From Holothuria scabra (lineage: Eukaryota; Echinodermata; Holothuroidea; Aspidochirotida; Holothuriidae), in contig CM074195.1 of the NCBI GenBank assembly GCA_037179385.1, positions 5,078,438 through 5,142,437 on the forward strand: DNA of 64,000 bases. The letters are read 5' to 3'. The notes under the pieces are model-generated. The model had not been told where the DNA came from. It made no database searches and worked only from the letters and a program-made list of their open reading frames with translations. Positions 33,753 to 45,250 of the stretch are shown here, piece after piece. Both the position numbers and the translations under genes were made by a program. Each line of letters starts with the position of its first letter. Positions within the stretch are counted from its first letter, which is position 1.

Positions 33753-34030
33753 CAGTGGCGTAGCCATGGGGTGGAAAGTTTTGGGGTTGGACCCCCCCCC
33801 CCCCTTTATGACACAAACTTGCAACGCAAAAAACACCTAAAATAGCGGGTTTTCTCTCTATCCTTAGACTTTTCCCTCATATCGTGCCCCAACCCTCATG
33901 ATACCAGCCCCAGTGACACAATCCTGGCTACGCGGTTGCCTCCATGACACAATTGTGACTACGCGACTGCACCATGACACAATTCTGGCTACACGACTGT
34001 CCCCATGACACAATCCTGGTTAAGCTACTG
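33753..34030 (+). mobile_element. MITE family A with multiplied right end
   Basis: It opens CAGTGGCGTAGCCATGGGG and carries the family A blocks GACACAAACTTGCAACGC and TTTTCTCTCTATCCTTAGAC. The normal ending, GACACAATCCTGGCTACGCG, is present about four times in tandem at 33915-34030 with a period near 31 bp and increasing divergence. ATTTTGTATTG before and ATTTTGATTG after may be a decayed target duplication. Confidence 0.7.
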
Positions 34031-34329
34031 ATTTTGATTGATGTTTGCTTGTTGTGTTGTTGTCTGGCATATGGTAGTTTTTTTTTCAAATCATAACTAT
34101 CTGAAAAAATTTTAAAAAGAAATACCGCCGAACAAATGTTGCTGCATGCTATGGTAGAAATCATTTCTTGAGAGAAAACGGCTTTTTGAAAATTTGAAAA
34201 CTATTGTAGCATTTCTTAAAGAACTACAATAAAGTAGAACTTCTCCTTAACAACGAAAAAAATTCACATACAAATTTTGAAGTACATAGAAAGAGGCCCT
34301 GGAAAACTAAAGAACCCAAAACCGAACTG
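34031..34329. other. Left flank of the tandem array
   Basis: Single-copy-looking AT-rich DNA between the MITE and the first array unit. Nothing else is recognised. Confidence 0.35.
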
Positions 34330-34564
34330 GCAAAAAGGAAAAAGGCAATGAAGAACCACCAACTCAGGACAACACAGCAAAGGGGAAAAAAGAGTATTTG
34401 CTACCACCACTAGTAAACAGACACGCCATCACACCCGTCCCAAACACCAATAATAGACGACCAAAACCACACAAGGCCACCAATACTTCGGGAGGCAACA
34501 ACACACACCCAAAGGCAACACCACGCCCGAAGGCCAGAAAAAACAACCAAAGCTCAGATTCCAG

Positions 34565-34900
34565 TCTGATTTTTGGGAGTTTTGGGGAGTTTTTGTTAAA
34601 AACTTCTCTATCTCTGGTCGGAAGAAACCAAAAATTTGCCAACCTCCGCAATGTATGAGTTGTACCAAAGGAGTATGAAGATTAAATTTATTATTATGTT
34701 TTCGTGACGTCACATCGAAAAACTAAAAATTGTATTTCGGTGTAACGCCAGTCAAGAAAAAAAAAACAGTTGGCATTTATTTTCATAGACATCAGATGCT
34801 AACCATGAATGTACAGAGGCTGGCCAATTTTTTCTTCTTTCCTACCAGAGATGGGGAAGGTTTTAAGAAAACCTAGAAAAATTGGAGCGGAATCCGATCC
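34565..34900. repeat. Inverted repeat inside array unit
   Basis: The reverse complement of 34568-34650 (AGGTTGGCAAATTTTTGG, CGACCAGAGATAGAGAAG) resembles 34808-34880 (AGGCTGGCCAATTTTTTC, TACCAGAGATGGGGAAGG), with about 160 bp between the arms. The same layout recurs in units 2 and 3. Confidence 0.7.
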
Positions 34901-35242
34901 GGAATCGTTGAAGCTTAACCACGCCTTAAAAACTTCAACCCGAAGCTACCCTACCGCTTTTGTGATCTTTCCAGTCATTACTTTGGCACGTTGCTCATCT
35001 TAAATTTGATAAAGTGTCACAGTTCTAACATCTGAAATAAACTTTTCGTTAAAATTGTTAACTCTGATGTGTTTGCATTTGAAAAGCATTGCCGTTGACA
35101 TCACAAACTTTTGCTGAATTTTCAAAGCAATTACTTAGTTGATCCACGGGGTGTGAGACTATGGAGCAGCTCCATGGTTGATCTAATGTTCACCTTGGCT
35201 ACGTTTATTGTTATCATACTAGCTTAAAATGTCGATCAGCCA

Positions 35243-35601
35243 CAGTGGCGTAGCTAGTGGGGTGGCAGGGGGGGGGGGCAAGTTGCCCCCATGAATAAAA
35301 ATTTTGGGGAAATTGATGAATTTTCTTACTCTAACAAAAATTTCTCAAAATTTTTGTTAGAATAAAAAAATTCTGAGACATTTCTCATACATTATTCGTA
35401 TTTTTATGCCAAAAATTAACCCAGATTTGATATTTCGCCAGTGTCGCAAGAACCGGCCCTACTCGCGTTCTACAGAAATGTCCTCGCCCGAAGCAGATTG
35501 AATGTCTCTTGTATACGCGCGGTTTTAATGGTAAGTGCATTTCAGTGCACATGAAGCTGTTATTCAGGAATTCAACAACAGCTGCAGTACAACTAACACG
35601 T
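35243..35601 (-). mobile_element. Composite-element right-end fragment
   Basis: It begins CAGTGGCGTAGCTAGTGGGG and continues antisense to the last 360 bp of the 2-kb composites (for example AGAACCGGCCCTACTCGCG and AGTGCATTTCAGTGCACATG). The rest of the element is missing. Repeated in units 2 (from about 37977) and 3 (from about 40706). Confidence 0.75.
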
Positions 35602-36199
35602 TTTTTTTTCGTCTCGTTTATTCAAGTTTTAATGTTCATGATACAGTATGTACACTGACTGCATTATACATGATGTATATTTAACTGACGTTTTAGAACA
35701 TAGTGCATGAGCATAAAAGATATCGTTTGACACATTCTCATTCTTTTAATAATAATTTGTAATGGTCGAAAAAAATTGAATGACCCCGCTTTGAATTAAA
35801 CGAAATAATGTTCTTGAAAATGATAAAAAAAAACTTCTTCATTATCTTAAGGGTTAGAAGCGTTAGCAACGGAAAAACATGTTCGAAATCGAGTTTACTA
35901 TACAAACGTTTAACAATCTACCTTTCGTTTGTAAGCGTTAAATAAGAGAAACGAAAGTATGTTGAACTTTTTAATCGAAACACCACAACTGTTATTCATT
36001 GGTAACAGTATAACAACTTACTTTGATCGAACAAAATATTGATATAACATTTGATGAAATTTCCTTTTCTGACTAAAGTTAACACCATTATCAAATAGAT
36101 GATCAAATAAATAATCAAATAAATAATGAATAATGATATAGACGTTTACTTACATAATAAACACCGATAGAATTAAATTCCTTTCTTTCTTATTTGCCC

Positions 36200-37062
36200 T
36201 GAGTTTTAATATCTGGTGTACAGTTGTAATGGCACGAGCAGACCCTCACAACCCTGCCCCCAAACTAGGGATGTAGTCGTTATAGAGCAAACACTACCAA
36301 TGACCCATCCCTAGTCGAAGGAAGGGCTCGAAGGAATCCGTGTCCTGAGTTAATAAAGGGCATCCAAATCGTACTGAAATAATCTGAATCGTTACTCATA
36401 AAAACTGTTACCTACAGAAAAGGGACATACATCCATTCATTTCAAGGTATAAAAGCCTTGCGTGCAGTAACGAAGTGAAAATATCGAATGAAATGCTTAG
36501 GCAAGTTCCAAAAACAAACAGAGAGAAAGGAAGTGGAACAACAAAAGCTCAGTCATTCCTTGAAGACATCATTTAAAAGAAAACGACGGCTTTCATTATT
36601 TGCTTTCTTAAGTATGTGATATTCTACCTGAAGATAATACTTAAGTTTGTAGAAAAATGCTGTTGCATCCGGAATTTTATTATTTAATTTGGAACAGAAG
36701 ATAAAATACTTTGCATGTAGAATAAAAAAAAAATGATTGGGTGTGTAGCTTCTTCAAAGAGACCATACTTAACGTGATCATAGTTAAATTCAAAGTTTCT
36801 CTTGAAGCAAAGAATGCAGCATTGTAACCAGAATGCTTCAACAAAATCGCAGTCCCAAAATAAGTGTTTTCATGTTTCATTATCATTTTTCCAAAAAGTA
36901 CATAATGAACAGTCTTTTACCTTAATCTTTGATAAAAACATGTTTGTGCCACGAATTCTGTTTAGGAAACGGTACTGAAAGTAGTGAATTTTTGTATCAC
37001 GCACAGCCAAGTAAGGTAAAGTAAAAATCCTGTCCCAGTCATGCTCATTATTATCAATTTCA
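36200..37062 (-). pseudogene. L1-like 3' end within array unit 1
   Basis: The minus strand encodes the end of the L1-like ORF2: FLNRI, NMFLSKIKVKDCSLC and, after a frame change, HLFWDCDFVEAFW, a typical post-RT region. It is cut at 37062 where the next unit begins. The same fragment closes unit 2 (to about 39790). Not functional. Confidence 0.75.
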
Positions 37063-37065
37063 AAA

Positions 37066-39793
37066 GCAAAAAGGAAAAAGGCAATGAAGAACCACCAACT
37101 CAGGACAACACAGCAAAGGGGAAAAAAGAGTATTTGCTACCACCACTAGTAAACAGACACGCCATCACACCCGTCCCAAACACCGATAATAGACGACCAA
37201 AACCACACAAGGCCACCAATACTTCGGGAGGCAACAACACACACCCAAAGGCAACACCACGCCCGAAGGCCAGAAAAAACAACCAAAGCTCAGATTCCAG
37301 TCTGATTTTTGGGAGTTTTGGGGAGTTTTGTTAAAAACTTCTCTATCTCTGGTCGGAAGAAACCAAAAATTTGCCAACCTCCGCAATGTATGAGTTGTAC
37401 CAAAGGAGTATGAAGATTAAATTTATTATTATGTTTTCGTGACGTCACATCGAAAAACTAAAAATTGTATTTCGGTGTAACGCCAGTCAAGAAAAAAAAA
37501 CAGTTGGCATTTATTTTCATAGACATCAGATGCTAACCATGAATGTACAGAGGCTGGCCAATTTTTTCTTCTTTCCTACCAGAGATGGGGAAGGTTTTAA
37601 GAAAACCTAGAAAAATTGGAGCGGAATCCGATCCGGAATCGTTGAAGCTTAACCACGCCTTAAAAACTTCAACCCGAAGCTACCCTACCGCTTTTGTGAT
37701 CTTTCCAGTCATTACTTTGGCACGTTGCTCATCTTAAATTTGATAAAGTGTCACAGTTCTAACATCTGAAATAAACTTTTCGTTAAAATTGTTAACTCTG
37801 ATGTGTTTGCATTTGAAAAGCATTGCCGTTGACATCACAAACTTTTGCTGAATTTTCAAAGCAATTACTTAGTTGATCCACGGGGTGTGAGACTATGGAG
37901 CAGCTCCATGGTTGATCTAATGTTCACCTTGGCTACGTTTATTGTTATCATACTAGCTTAAAATGTCGATCAGCCACAGTGGCGTAGCTAGTGGGGTGGC
38001 AGGGGGGCAAGTTGCCCCCATGAATAAAAATTTTGGGGAAATTGATGAATTTTATTACTCTAACAAAAATTTCTCAAAATGTTTGTTAGAATAAAAAAAT
38101 TCTGAGACATTTCTCATACATTATTCGTATTTTTATGCAAAAATTAACCCAGATTTGATATTTCGTCAGTGTCGCAAGAACCGGCCCTACTCGCGTTCTA
38201 CAGAAATGTCCTCGCCCGAAGCAGATTGAATGTCTCTTGTATACGCGCGGTTTTAATGGTAAGTGCATTTCAGTGCACATGAAGCTGTTATTCAGGAATT
38301 CAACAACAGCTGCAGTACAACTAACACGTTTTTTTTTCGTCTCGTTTATTCAAGTTTTAATGTTCATGATACAGTATGTACACTGACTGCATTATACATG
38401 ATGTATATTTAACTGACGTTTTAGAACATAGTGCATGAGCATAAAAGATATCGTTTGACACATTCTCATTCTTTTAATAATAATTTGTAATGGTCGAAAA
38501 AAATTGAATGACCCCGCTTTGAATTAAACGAAATAATGTTCTTGAAAATGATAAAAAAAAACTTCTTCATTATCTTAAGGGTTAGAAGCGTTAGCAACGG
38601 AAAACATGTTCGAAATCGAGTTTACTATACAAACGTTTAACAATCTACCTTTCGTTTGTAAGCGTTAAATAAGAGAAACGAAAGTATGTTGAACTTTTTA
38701 ATCGAAACACCACAACTGTTATTCATTGGTAACAGTATAACAACTTACTTTGATCGAACAAAATATTGATATAACATTTGATGAAATTTCCTTTTCTGAC
38801 TAAAGTTAACACCATTATCAAATAGATGATCAAATAAATAATCAAATAAATAATGAATAATGATATAGACGTTTACTTACATAATAAACACCGATAGAAT
38901 TAAATTCCTTTCTTTCTTATTTGCCCTGAGTTTAATATCTGGTGTACAGTTGTAATGGCACGAGCAGACCCTCACAACCCTGCCCCCAAACTAGGGATGT
39001 AGTCGTTATAGAGCAAACACTACCAATGACCCATCCCTAGTCGAGAGGTAGGGCTCGAAGGGTCCGTGTCCTACGAGTTAATAAAGGGCATCCAAATCGT
39101 ACTGAAATAATCTGAATCGTTACTCATAAAAACTGTTACCTACAGAAAAGGGACATACATCCATTCATTTCAAGGTATAAAAGCCTTGCGTGCAGTAACG
39201 AAGTGAAAATATCGAATGAAATGCTTAGGCAAGTTCCAAAAACAAACAGAGAGAAAGGAAGTGGAACAACAAAAGCTCAGTCATTCCTTGAAGACATCAT
39301 TTAAAAGAAAACGACGGCTTTCATTATTTGCTTTCTTAAGTATGTGATATTCTACCTGAAGATAATACTTAAGTTTGTAGAAAAATGCTGTTGCATCCGG
39401 AATTTTATTATTTAATTTGGAACAGAAGATAAAATACTTTGCATGTAGAATAAAAAAAAAATGATTGGGTGTGTAGCTTCTTCAAAGAGACCATACTTAA
39501 CGTGATCATAGTTAAATTCAAAGTTTCTCTTGAAGCAAAGAATGCAGCATTGTAACCAGAATGCTTCAACAAAATCGCAGTCCCAAAATAAGTGTTTTCA
39601 TGTTTCATTATCATTTTTCCAAAAAGTACATAATGAACAGTCTTTTACCTTAATCTTTGATAAAAACATGTTTGTGCCACGAATTCTGTTTAGGAAACGG
39701 TACTGAAAGTAGTGAATTTTTGTATCACGCACAGCCAAGTAAGGTAAAGTAAAAATCCTGTCCCAGTCATGCTCATTATTATCAATTTCAAAA
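37066..39793. repeat. 2.73-kb tandem array, unit 2 (chimeric)
   Basis: The 5' and middle parts match unit 3 at substitutions (CACCGATAATAG; TTTCGTCAGTG; GAGAGGTAGGG at 39043-39053), whereas the last few hundred bases match unit 1 (TAGTTAAATTC; CACGAATTCTG; GAAACGGTAC). This is the pattern of an unequal-crossover product. It also has private one-base homopolymer differences. Confidence 0.95.
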
Positions 39794-42522
39794 GCAAAAA
39801 GGAAAAAGGCAATGAAGAACCACCAACTCAGGACAACACAGCAAAGGGGAAAAAAGAGTATTTGCTACCACCACTAGTAAACAGACACGCCATCACACCC
39901 GTCCCAAACACCGATAATAGACGACCAAAACCACACAAGGCCACCAATACTTCGGGAGGCAACAACACACACCCAAAGGCAACACCACGCCCGAAGGCCA
40001 GAAAAAACAACCAAAGCTCAGATTCCAGTCTGATTTTTGGGAGTTTTGGGGAGTTTTTGTTAAAAACTTCTCTATCTCTGGTCGGAAGAAACCAAAAATT
40101 TGCCAACCTCCGCAATGTATGAGTTGTACCAAAGGAGTATGAAGATTAAATTTATTATTATGTTTTCGTGACGTCACATCGAAAAACTAAAAATTGTATT
40201 TCGGTGTAACGCCAGTCAAGAAAAAAAAACAGTTGGCATTTATTTTCATAGACATCAGATGCTAACCATGAATGTACAGAGGCTGGCCAATTTTTTCTTC
40301 TTTCCTACCAGAGATGGGGAAGGTTTTAAGAAAACCTAGAAAAATTGGAGCGGAATCCGATCCGGAATCGTTGAAGCTTAACCACGCCTTAAAAACTTCA
40401 ACCCGAAGCTACCCTACCGCTTTTGTGATCTTTCCAGTCATTACTTTGGCACGTTGCTCATCTTAAATTTGATAAAGTGTCACAGTTCTAACATCTGAAA
40501 TAAACTTTTCGTTAAAATTGTTAACTCTGATGTGTTTGCATTTGAAAAGCATTGCCGTTGACATCACAAACTTTTGCTGAATTTTCAAAGCAATTACTTA
40601 GTTGATCCACGGGGTGTGAGACTATGGAGCAGCTCCATGGTTGATCTAATGTTCACCTTGGCTACGTTTATTGTTATCATACTAGCTTAAAATGTCGATC
40701 AGCCACAGTGGCGTAGCTAGTGGGGTGGCAGGGGGGCAAGTTGCCCCCATGAATAAAAATTTTGGGGAAATTGATGAATTTTATTACTCTAACAAAAATT
40801 TCTCAAAATGTTTGTTAGAATAAAAAAATTCTGAGACATTTCTCATACATTATTCGTATTTTTATGCAAAAATTAACCCAGATTTGATATTTCGTCAGTG
40901 TCGCAAGAACCGGCCCTACTCGCGTTCTACAGAAATGTCCTCGCCCGAAGCAGATTGAATGTCTCTTGTATACGCGCGGTTTTAATGGTAAGTGCATTTC
41001 AGTGCACATGAAGCTGTTATTCAGGAATTCAACAACAGCTGCAGTACAACTAACACGTTTTTTTTTCGTCTCGTTTATTCAAGTTTTAATGTTCATGATA
41101 CAGTATGTACACTGACTGCATTATACATGATGTATATTTAACTGACGTTTTAGAACATAGTGCATGAGCATAAAAGATATCGTTTGACACATTCTCATTC
41201 TTTTAATAATAATTTGTAATGGTCGGAAAAAAAATTGAATGACCCCGCTTTGAATTAAACGAAATAATGTTCTTGAAAATGATAAAAAAAAAAACTTCTT
41301 CATTATCTTAAGGGTTAGAAGCGTTAGCAACGGAAAAACATGTTCGAAATCGAGTTTACTATACAAACGTTTAACAATCTACCTTTCGTTTGTAAGCGTT
41401 AAATAAGAGAAACGAAAGTATGTTGAACTTTTTAATCGAAACACCACAACTGTTATTCATTGGTAACAGTATAACAACTTACTTTGATCGAACAAAATAT
41501 TGATATAACATTTGATGAAATTTCCTTTTCTGACTAAAGTTAACACCATTATCAAATAGATGATCAAATAAATAATCAAATAAATAATGAATAATGATAT
41601 AGACGTTTACTTACATAATAAACACCGATAGAATTAAATTCCTTTCTTTCTTATTTGCCCTGAGTTTTAATATCTGGTGTACAGTTGTAATGGCACGAGC
41701 AGACCCTCACAACCCTGCCCCCAAACTAGGGATGTAGTCGTTATAGAGCAAACACTACCAATGACCCATCCCTAGTCGAGAGGTAGGGCTCGAAGGGTCC
41801 GTGTCCTACGAGTTAATAAAGGGCATCCAAATCGTACTGAAATAATCTGAATCGTTACTCATAAAAACTGTTACCTACAGAAAAGGGACATACATCCATT
41901 CATTTCAAGGTATAAAAGCCTTGCGTGCAGTAACGAAGTGAAAATATCGAATGAAATGCTTAGGCAAGTTCCAAAAACAAACAGAGAGAAAGGAAGTGGA
42001 ACAACAAAAGCTCAGTCATTCCTTGAAGACATCATTTAAAAGAAAACGACGGCTTTCATTATTTGCTTTCTTAAGTATGTGATATTCTACCTGAAGATAA
42101 TACTTAAGTTTGTAGAAAAATGCTGTTGCATCCGGAATTTTATTATTTAATTTGGAACAGAAGATAAAATACTTTGCATGTAGAATAAAAAAAATGATTG
42201 GGTGTGTAGCTTCTTCAAAGAGACCATACTTAACGTGATCATAGTTTAATTCAAAGTTTCTCTTGAAGCAAAGAATGCAGCATTGTAACCAGAATGCTTC
42301 AACAAAATCGCAGTCCCAAAATAAGTGTTTTCATGTTTCATTATCATTTTTCCAAAAAGTACATAATGAACAGTCTTTTACCTTAATCTTTGATAAAAAC
42401 ATGTTTGTGCCAAGAATTCTGTTTAGGAAACAGTACTGAAAGTAGTGAATTTTTGTATCACGCACAGCCAAGTAAGGTAAAGTAAAAATCCTGTCCCAGT
42501 CATGCTCATTATTATCAATTTC
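39794..42522. repeat. 2.73-kb tandem array, unit 3
   Basis: Same content as units 1 and 2. At its right end the L1-like sequence does not stop but runs on into the longer element copy (42523 onward), so this unit holds the original junction. Substitutions unique to it (TAGTTTAATTC, CAAGAATTCTG, GAAACAGTAC) lie in the terminal part. Confidence 0.95.
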
Positions 42523-42830
42523 GTGCCATCTCTGGATTGCTTTTGGTTGTTCGGCTTTCTTCTCAATTAAATACTTGTAGGTACATTTCGTTATTTTGGG
42601 TGACGAAGTTGCCTTTATGAGGCGTTTCTCATTATCATTAAGATTAAGAGCAGAAGATAAGTCTGATTTCCAAGGTCTTGGGATCGCCGACAAAATACCA
42701 AAATAAGTAGTGAAGGGGAAAGAATACAAATGAAACTTGGCACAAAATTGATCATATTGAACAGCGTTTCCATTGATATCGAAGAAATCACGCACTCTGA
42801 AAGCACCATTTTCTTTAGAGAATCTGAGTA
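42331..42830 (-). pseudogene. L1-like ORF2, C-terminal region
   Basis: On the minus strand, MRDFFDINGN, WKSDLSSALNLN, IQRWHEIDNNEHDWDRIF and the Cys-bearing DCSLCTFWKNDNET correspond to the region after the reverse transcriptase in L1/Tx1-like elements. It is separated from the RT by frame changes in 42830-43230, where smaller pieces of the same protein can be read (for example GGLSMIDVRSF and CKWVTLYLDG). The reading ends at the join with the array unit. Confidence 0.75.
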
Positions 42831-43231
42831 AAAAAGCTTATTATCAATTTTAATAAATGAGTTATTTAGAATATATTGGTTACCGTAATCAGAAATACCT
42901 GGAGTTCTGAAACTAAAGTCTGACCAGTCGTAACAAACATCGCGTATAAAATTGTTTGAAATATGTATGTCTTTTTTTTAGAAGTTACATTTAAATAAGA
43001 AACTTTTACCGTATCTTTTAAGACCTTCACCAAACAAAACTTTCCATGGTGACTCGCTGCCATCAAGATAAAGTGTAACCCATTTACACTTTAGACTTGT
43101 TGCAAATGACCTCACATCGATCATACTAAGACCTCCTTTACTTTTATCATTTACCAAGACATTTCGTTTTATTTTATCAGGTTTATTACACCAAATAAAA
43201 CCTTAAAGCAGACTTTCAACATCCTTAAAAA

Positions 43232-44095
43232 CTACGTAGTTGGATTCGGTAAAACGGAAAATAAATAAACGAGTTGTGAGATGAGAAACGTTTTTATGAG
43301 AACAATTTTACCGATGGGAGTAAGATCTCTGGAGGACCAGAGATTAATAATGTTTTTAATTCGAGAAAGTTTTGGAACACAATTCAACTTAAAGAGGTCC
43401 TCTTGGTGATGAGTAAAAGAAATGCCTAAATAATTGACAGGCTCGTCGCTTATAATTAAATCAAATGTTCTGAAATAACGTGGTGGGGTCGAAAGTAATG
43501 GTCCAAGCGGGAAAAGACAGGATTTGTCTAAGTTAACTTTTAAACCAGAGACTTTGTAGAACCCAGCAAGTAATTTCACAGTCTCTGAAATGTCATTCAA
43601 AGAACCATTGGTTATTACTACGGTATCATCTGCATAAGCGGAGATTTTTAGATTAGAATTTGCAATAACTATACCTTCGATATTACAATTAGACTTAAGC
43701 ATAGCACTGAAAATTTCCGAGCAAGTTATGAATAAATACGGGCTAAGTGGGCATCCTTGACGGACACCCCTAGAGACATTGAAATAATCAGAAAGGAAAC
43801 CACTATTAAAAACACAACATGAAACATTATTATAAAGCGTCCTGATCCAGAATCTAAAGTCTTTGCCAAAGTTGAAATAAGAAAGTGTGTTTTGAATGAA
43901 ATCCCAATCAAGACGGTCGAAGGCTTTTTCGTAATCGAGGAAAATAAGGGCACCGGGAACATCGTTTTCGTGGCAATAATTGATAAGGTCTAAAATTAAT
44001 CTGATGTTTTCCCCAATAAATCGGCCTTTCAGAAAACCAGTTTGCTCATGACAAATAAGGTCAGGAAGAACATTTTTCATGCGTATGCTAAACAC
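43232..44095 (-). pseudogene. L1-like reverse transcriptase
   Basis: A 287-codon minus-strand frame contains the diagnostic non-LTR RT blocks: EQTGFLKGRFIGENIR, FLDYEKAFDRLDWDF, SRGVRQGCPLSPYLF, the catalytic ISAYADDTVV and GLKVNLDKSC, then VNYLGISF. This is the enzyme that copies element RNA at a nicked chromosome. The frame is closed upstream by a shift in a T-run near 44143-44150; the preceding conserved part (NWRPIALLNTDYK) is in another frame. A portion between 44240 and 44290 that should hold about 100 residues seems absent. Confidence 0.88.
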
Positions 44096-44289
44096 TTAGC
44101 AGCAATTTTGTAATCAGTGTTAAGCAGAGCGATCGGTCTCCAATTTTTTTAAATAACGGTGATCTTCGTTTCCTTTGGGGATAAGTGTTAAGCACGCTCT
44201 GCCTTGTTGGTCGGAGATGAAACCTCTGCGGAAAGAATAATTAAAAGAATCTATTTAAGAAATATATTATATATATGACTATAAAGAAT

Positions 44290-44653
44290 TTATAGTCATA
44301 GATAGACTTCAATTTTTTACTTAATTCCTCGAGCTGTTTTTTGAGATGGCTGGAGGGGCTTAAAGCGTGTTGTTCTTCAGGAAGAGCTATCTTTTCAATT
44401 AATTTCTTTTCCTCGGAGTACCTATGTTTTGCAACAATTTTGGAGTAGGCTATTGACGCAGATCTTATGATCAATTTACATGATTCCCAAAGTAGACTGG
44501 GATTACAAGAGTGATGGGTTGAGATAACCTCCTTAATGGCTTCTTTGACTGAAGTTACATAGTGTGGGTCTTCCAACAAAGAAATGTTAAGTTTCCAAAT
44601 ACCTTTACCTTGAACATTACCAATAACAAGTTTCATGAAAACACAACAGTGAT
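44290..44653 (-). pseudogene. L1-like linker between endonuclease and RT
   Basis: The minus strand reads DHCCVFMKL, GKGIWKLNISLLEDPHYV and a Lys/Glu-rich helical part, as found just after the endonuclease in L1-like ORF2. It is interrupted at 44654 by a small element and at its other end by a short hairpin (GACTATAAAGAATTTATAGTC, 44277-44297). Confidence 0.7.
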
Positions 44654-44983
44654 CAGGGGCGCAAATCTCTGTTTGAGAGTGGGGGGCCAAAATGCTTATG
44701 ATGTGCCCATGAGTACTAAACTGTGCAAGCTTGGCGGGCTTCGCGAGCGCGAAGCCACAAAGGACTCCTGGTGGGATTCAGGGGCAAAGCCCCCGGAAGC
44801 TCTTGTGTTCTGGCGTTTCCAAAGCTTGAAAAACTGTTTTCGAATGAAAAAAAAACGAAAAAAGGTGACCATATTTTTAGGTCTACTCAGGGGGGGGGGG
44901 GGCAAATTACGATTTGGCCCCCCACTTTTTCACTTGAGGGGGCGAAGGCCCCCCTTGCCCCCCTCCCGGGATTTGTGCCCATG
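44654..44983 (+). mobile_element. 330-bp hAT-like MITE inside the L1-like element
   Basis: The ends CAGGGGCGCAAATC and GATTTGTGCCCATG are an imperfect inverted repeat, and ACAGTGAT lies on both sides (44646-44653 and 44984-44991), an exact 8-bp target duplication. Removing it rejoins the conserved SDHC motif of the endonuclease region. It has no coding capacity and a G/C-run near its right end. Confidence 0.88.
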
Positions 44984-45250
44984 ACAGTGATCAGACCCGA
45001 AGAGAGGCAGGATGGAGATATCAGTAACGGCGTTTTTAAGGTGTTTGGACAAAATGAAATAGTCTAGCCGACAGTGGATAGACGTGTCGATATTGGAATG
45101 CCAAGTATACTGATTTCTACAGGCATTTCTTTCACGCCAAACATCTATCAAGTCATAAGTTTCCATCATACTTAACACTTTATTTCTTGCCTTGAAGGGT
45201 AATTGCCTGTTGGTATGATTCGTTTCCATCCACAGCAAAACCACTACGAC
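44984..45250 (-). pseudogene. L1-like endonuclease, C-terminal part
   Basis: The minus strand encodes MMETYDLIDVWRERN, NQYTWHSN, CRLDYFILSKHLK and PLFGSDHC, the last portion of an apurinic-type endonuclease with the final SDH motif. The copy is cut at 45251 by the second 2-kb composite; whether it continues beyond 47287 is uncertain. Confidence 0.75.

Larger units (their letters stand above)
34330..37065. repeat. 2.73-kb tandem array, unit 1
   Basis: It begins GCAAAAAGGAAAAAGGCAATG. In order: a low-complexity Pro/Asn/Thr/Lys frame, an inverted repeat (34565-34900), a composite-element terminal fragment in inverse orientation (35243-35601), an anonymous part, and the antisense 3' end of an L1-like element (about 36200-37060). 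Several 5' differences, such as CACCAATAATAG versus CACCGATAATAG, separate it from units 2 and 3. Confidence 0.95.

Noticed and set aside
34398..34658. Pro/Asn/Thr/Lys-rich frame in array units as a retrotransposon ORF1
   Set aside because: No RNA-binding motif or zinc knuckle is visible, and it is on the strand opposite to the L1-like element of the array.
43726..43962. Second minus-strand frame overlapping the reverse transcriptase
   Set aside because: It lies in another frame of the RT coding sequence and has no motif of its own.
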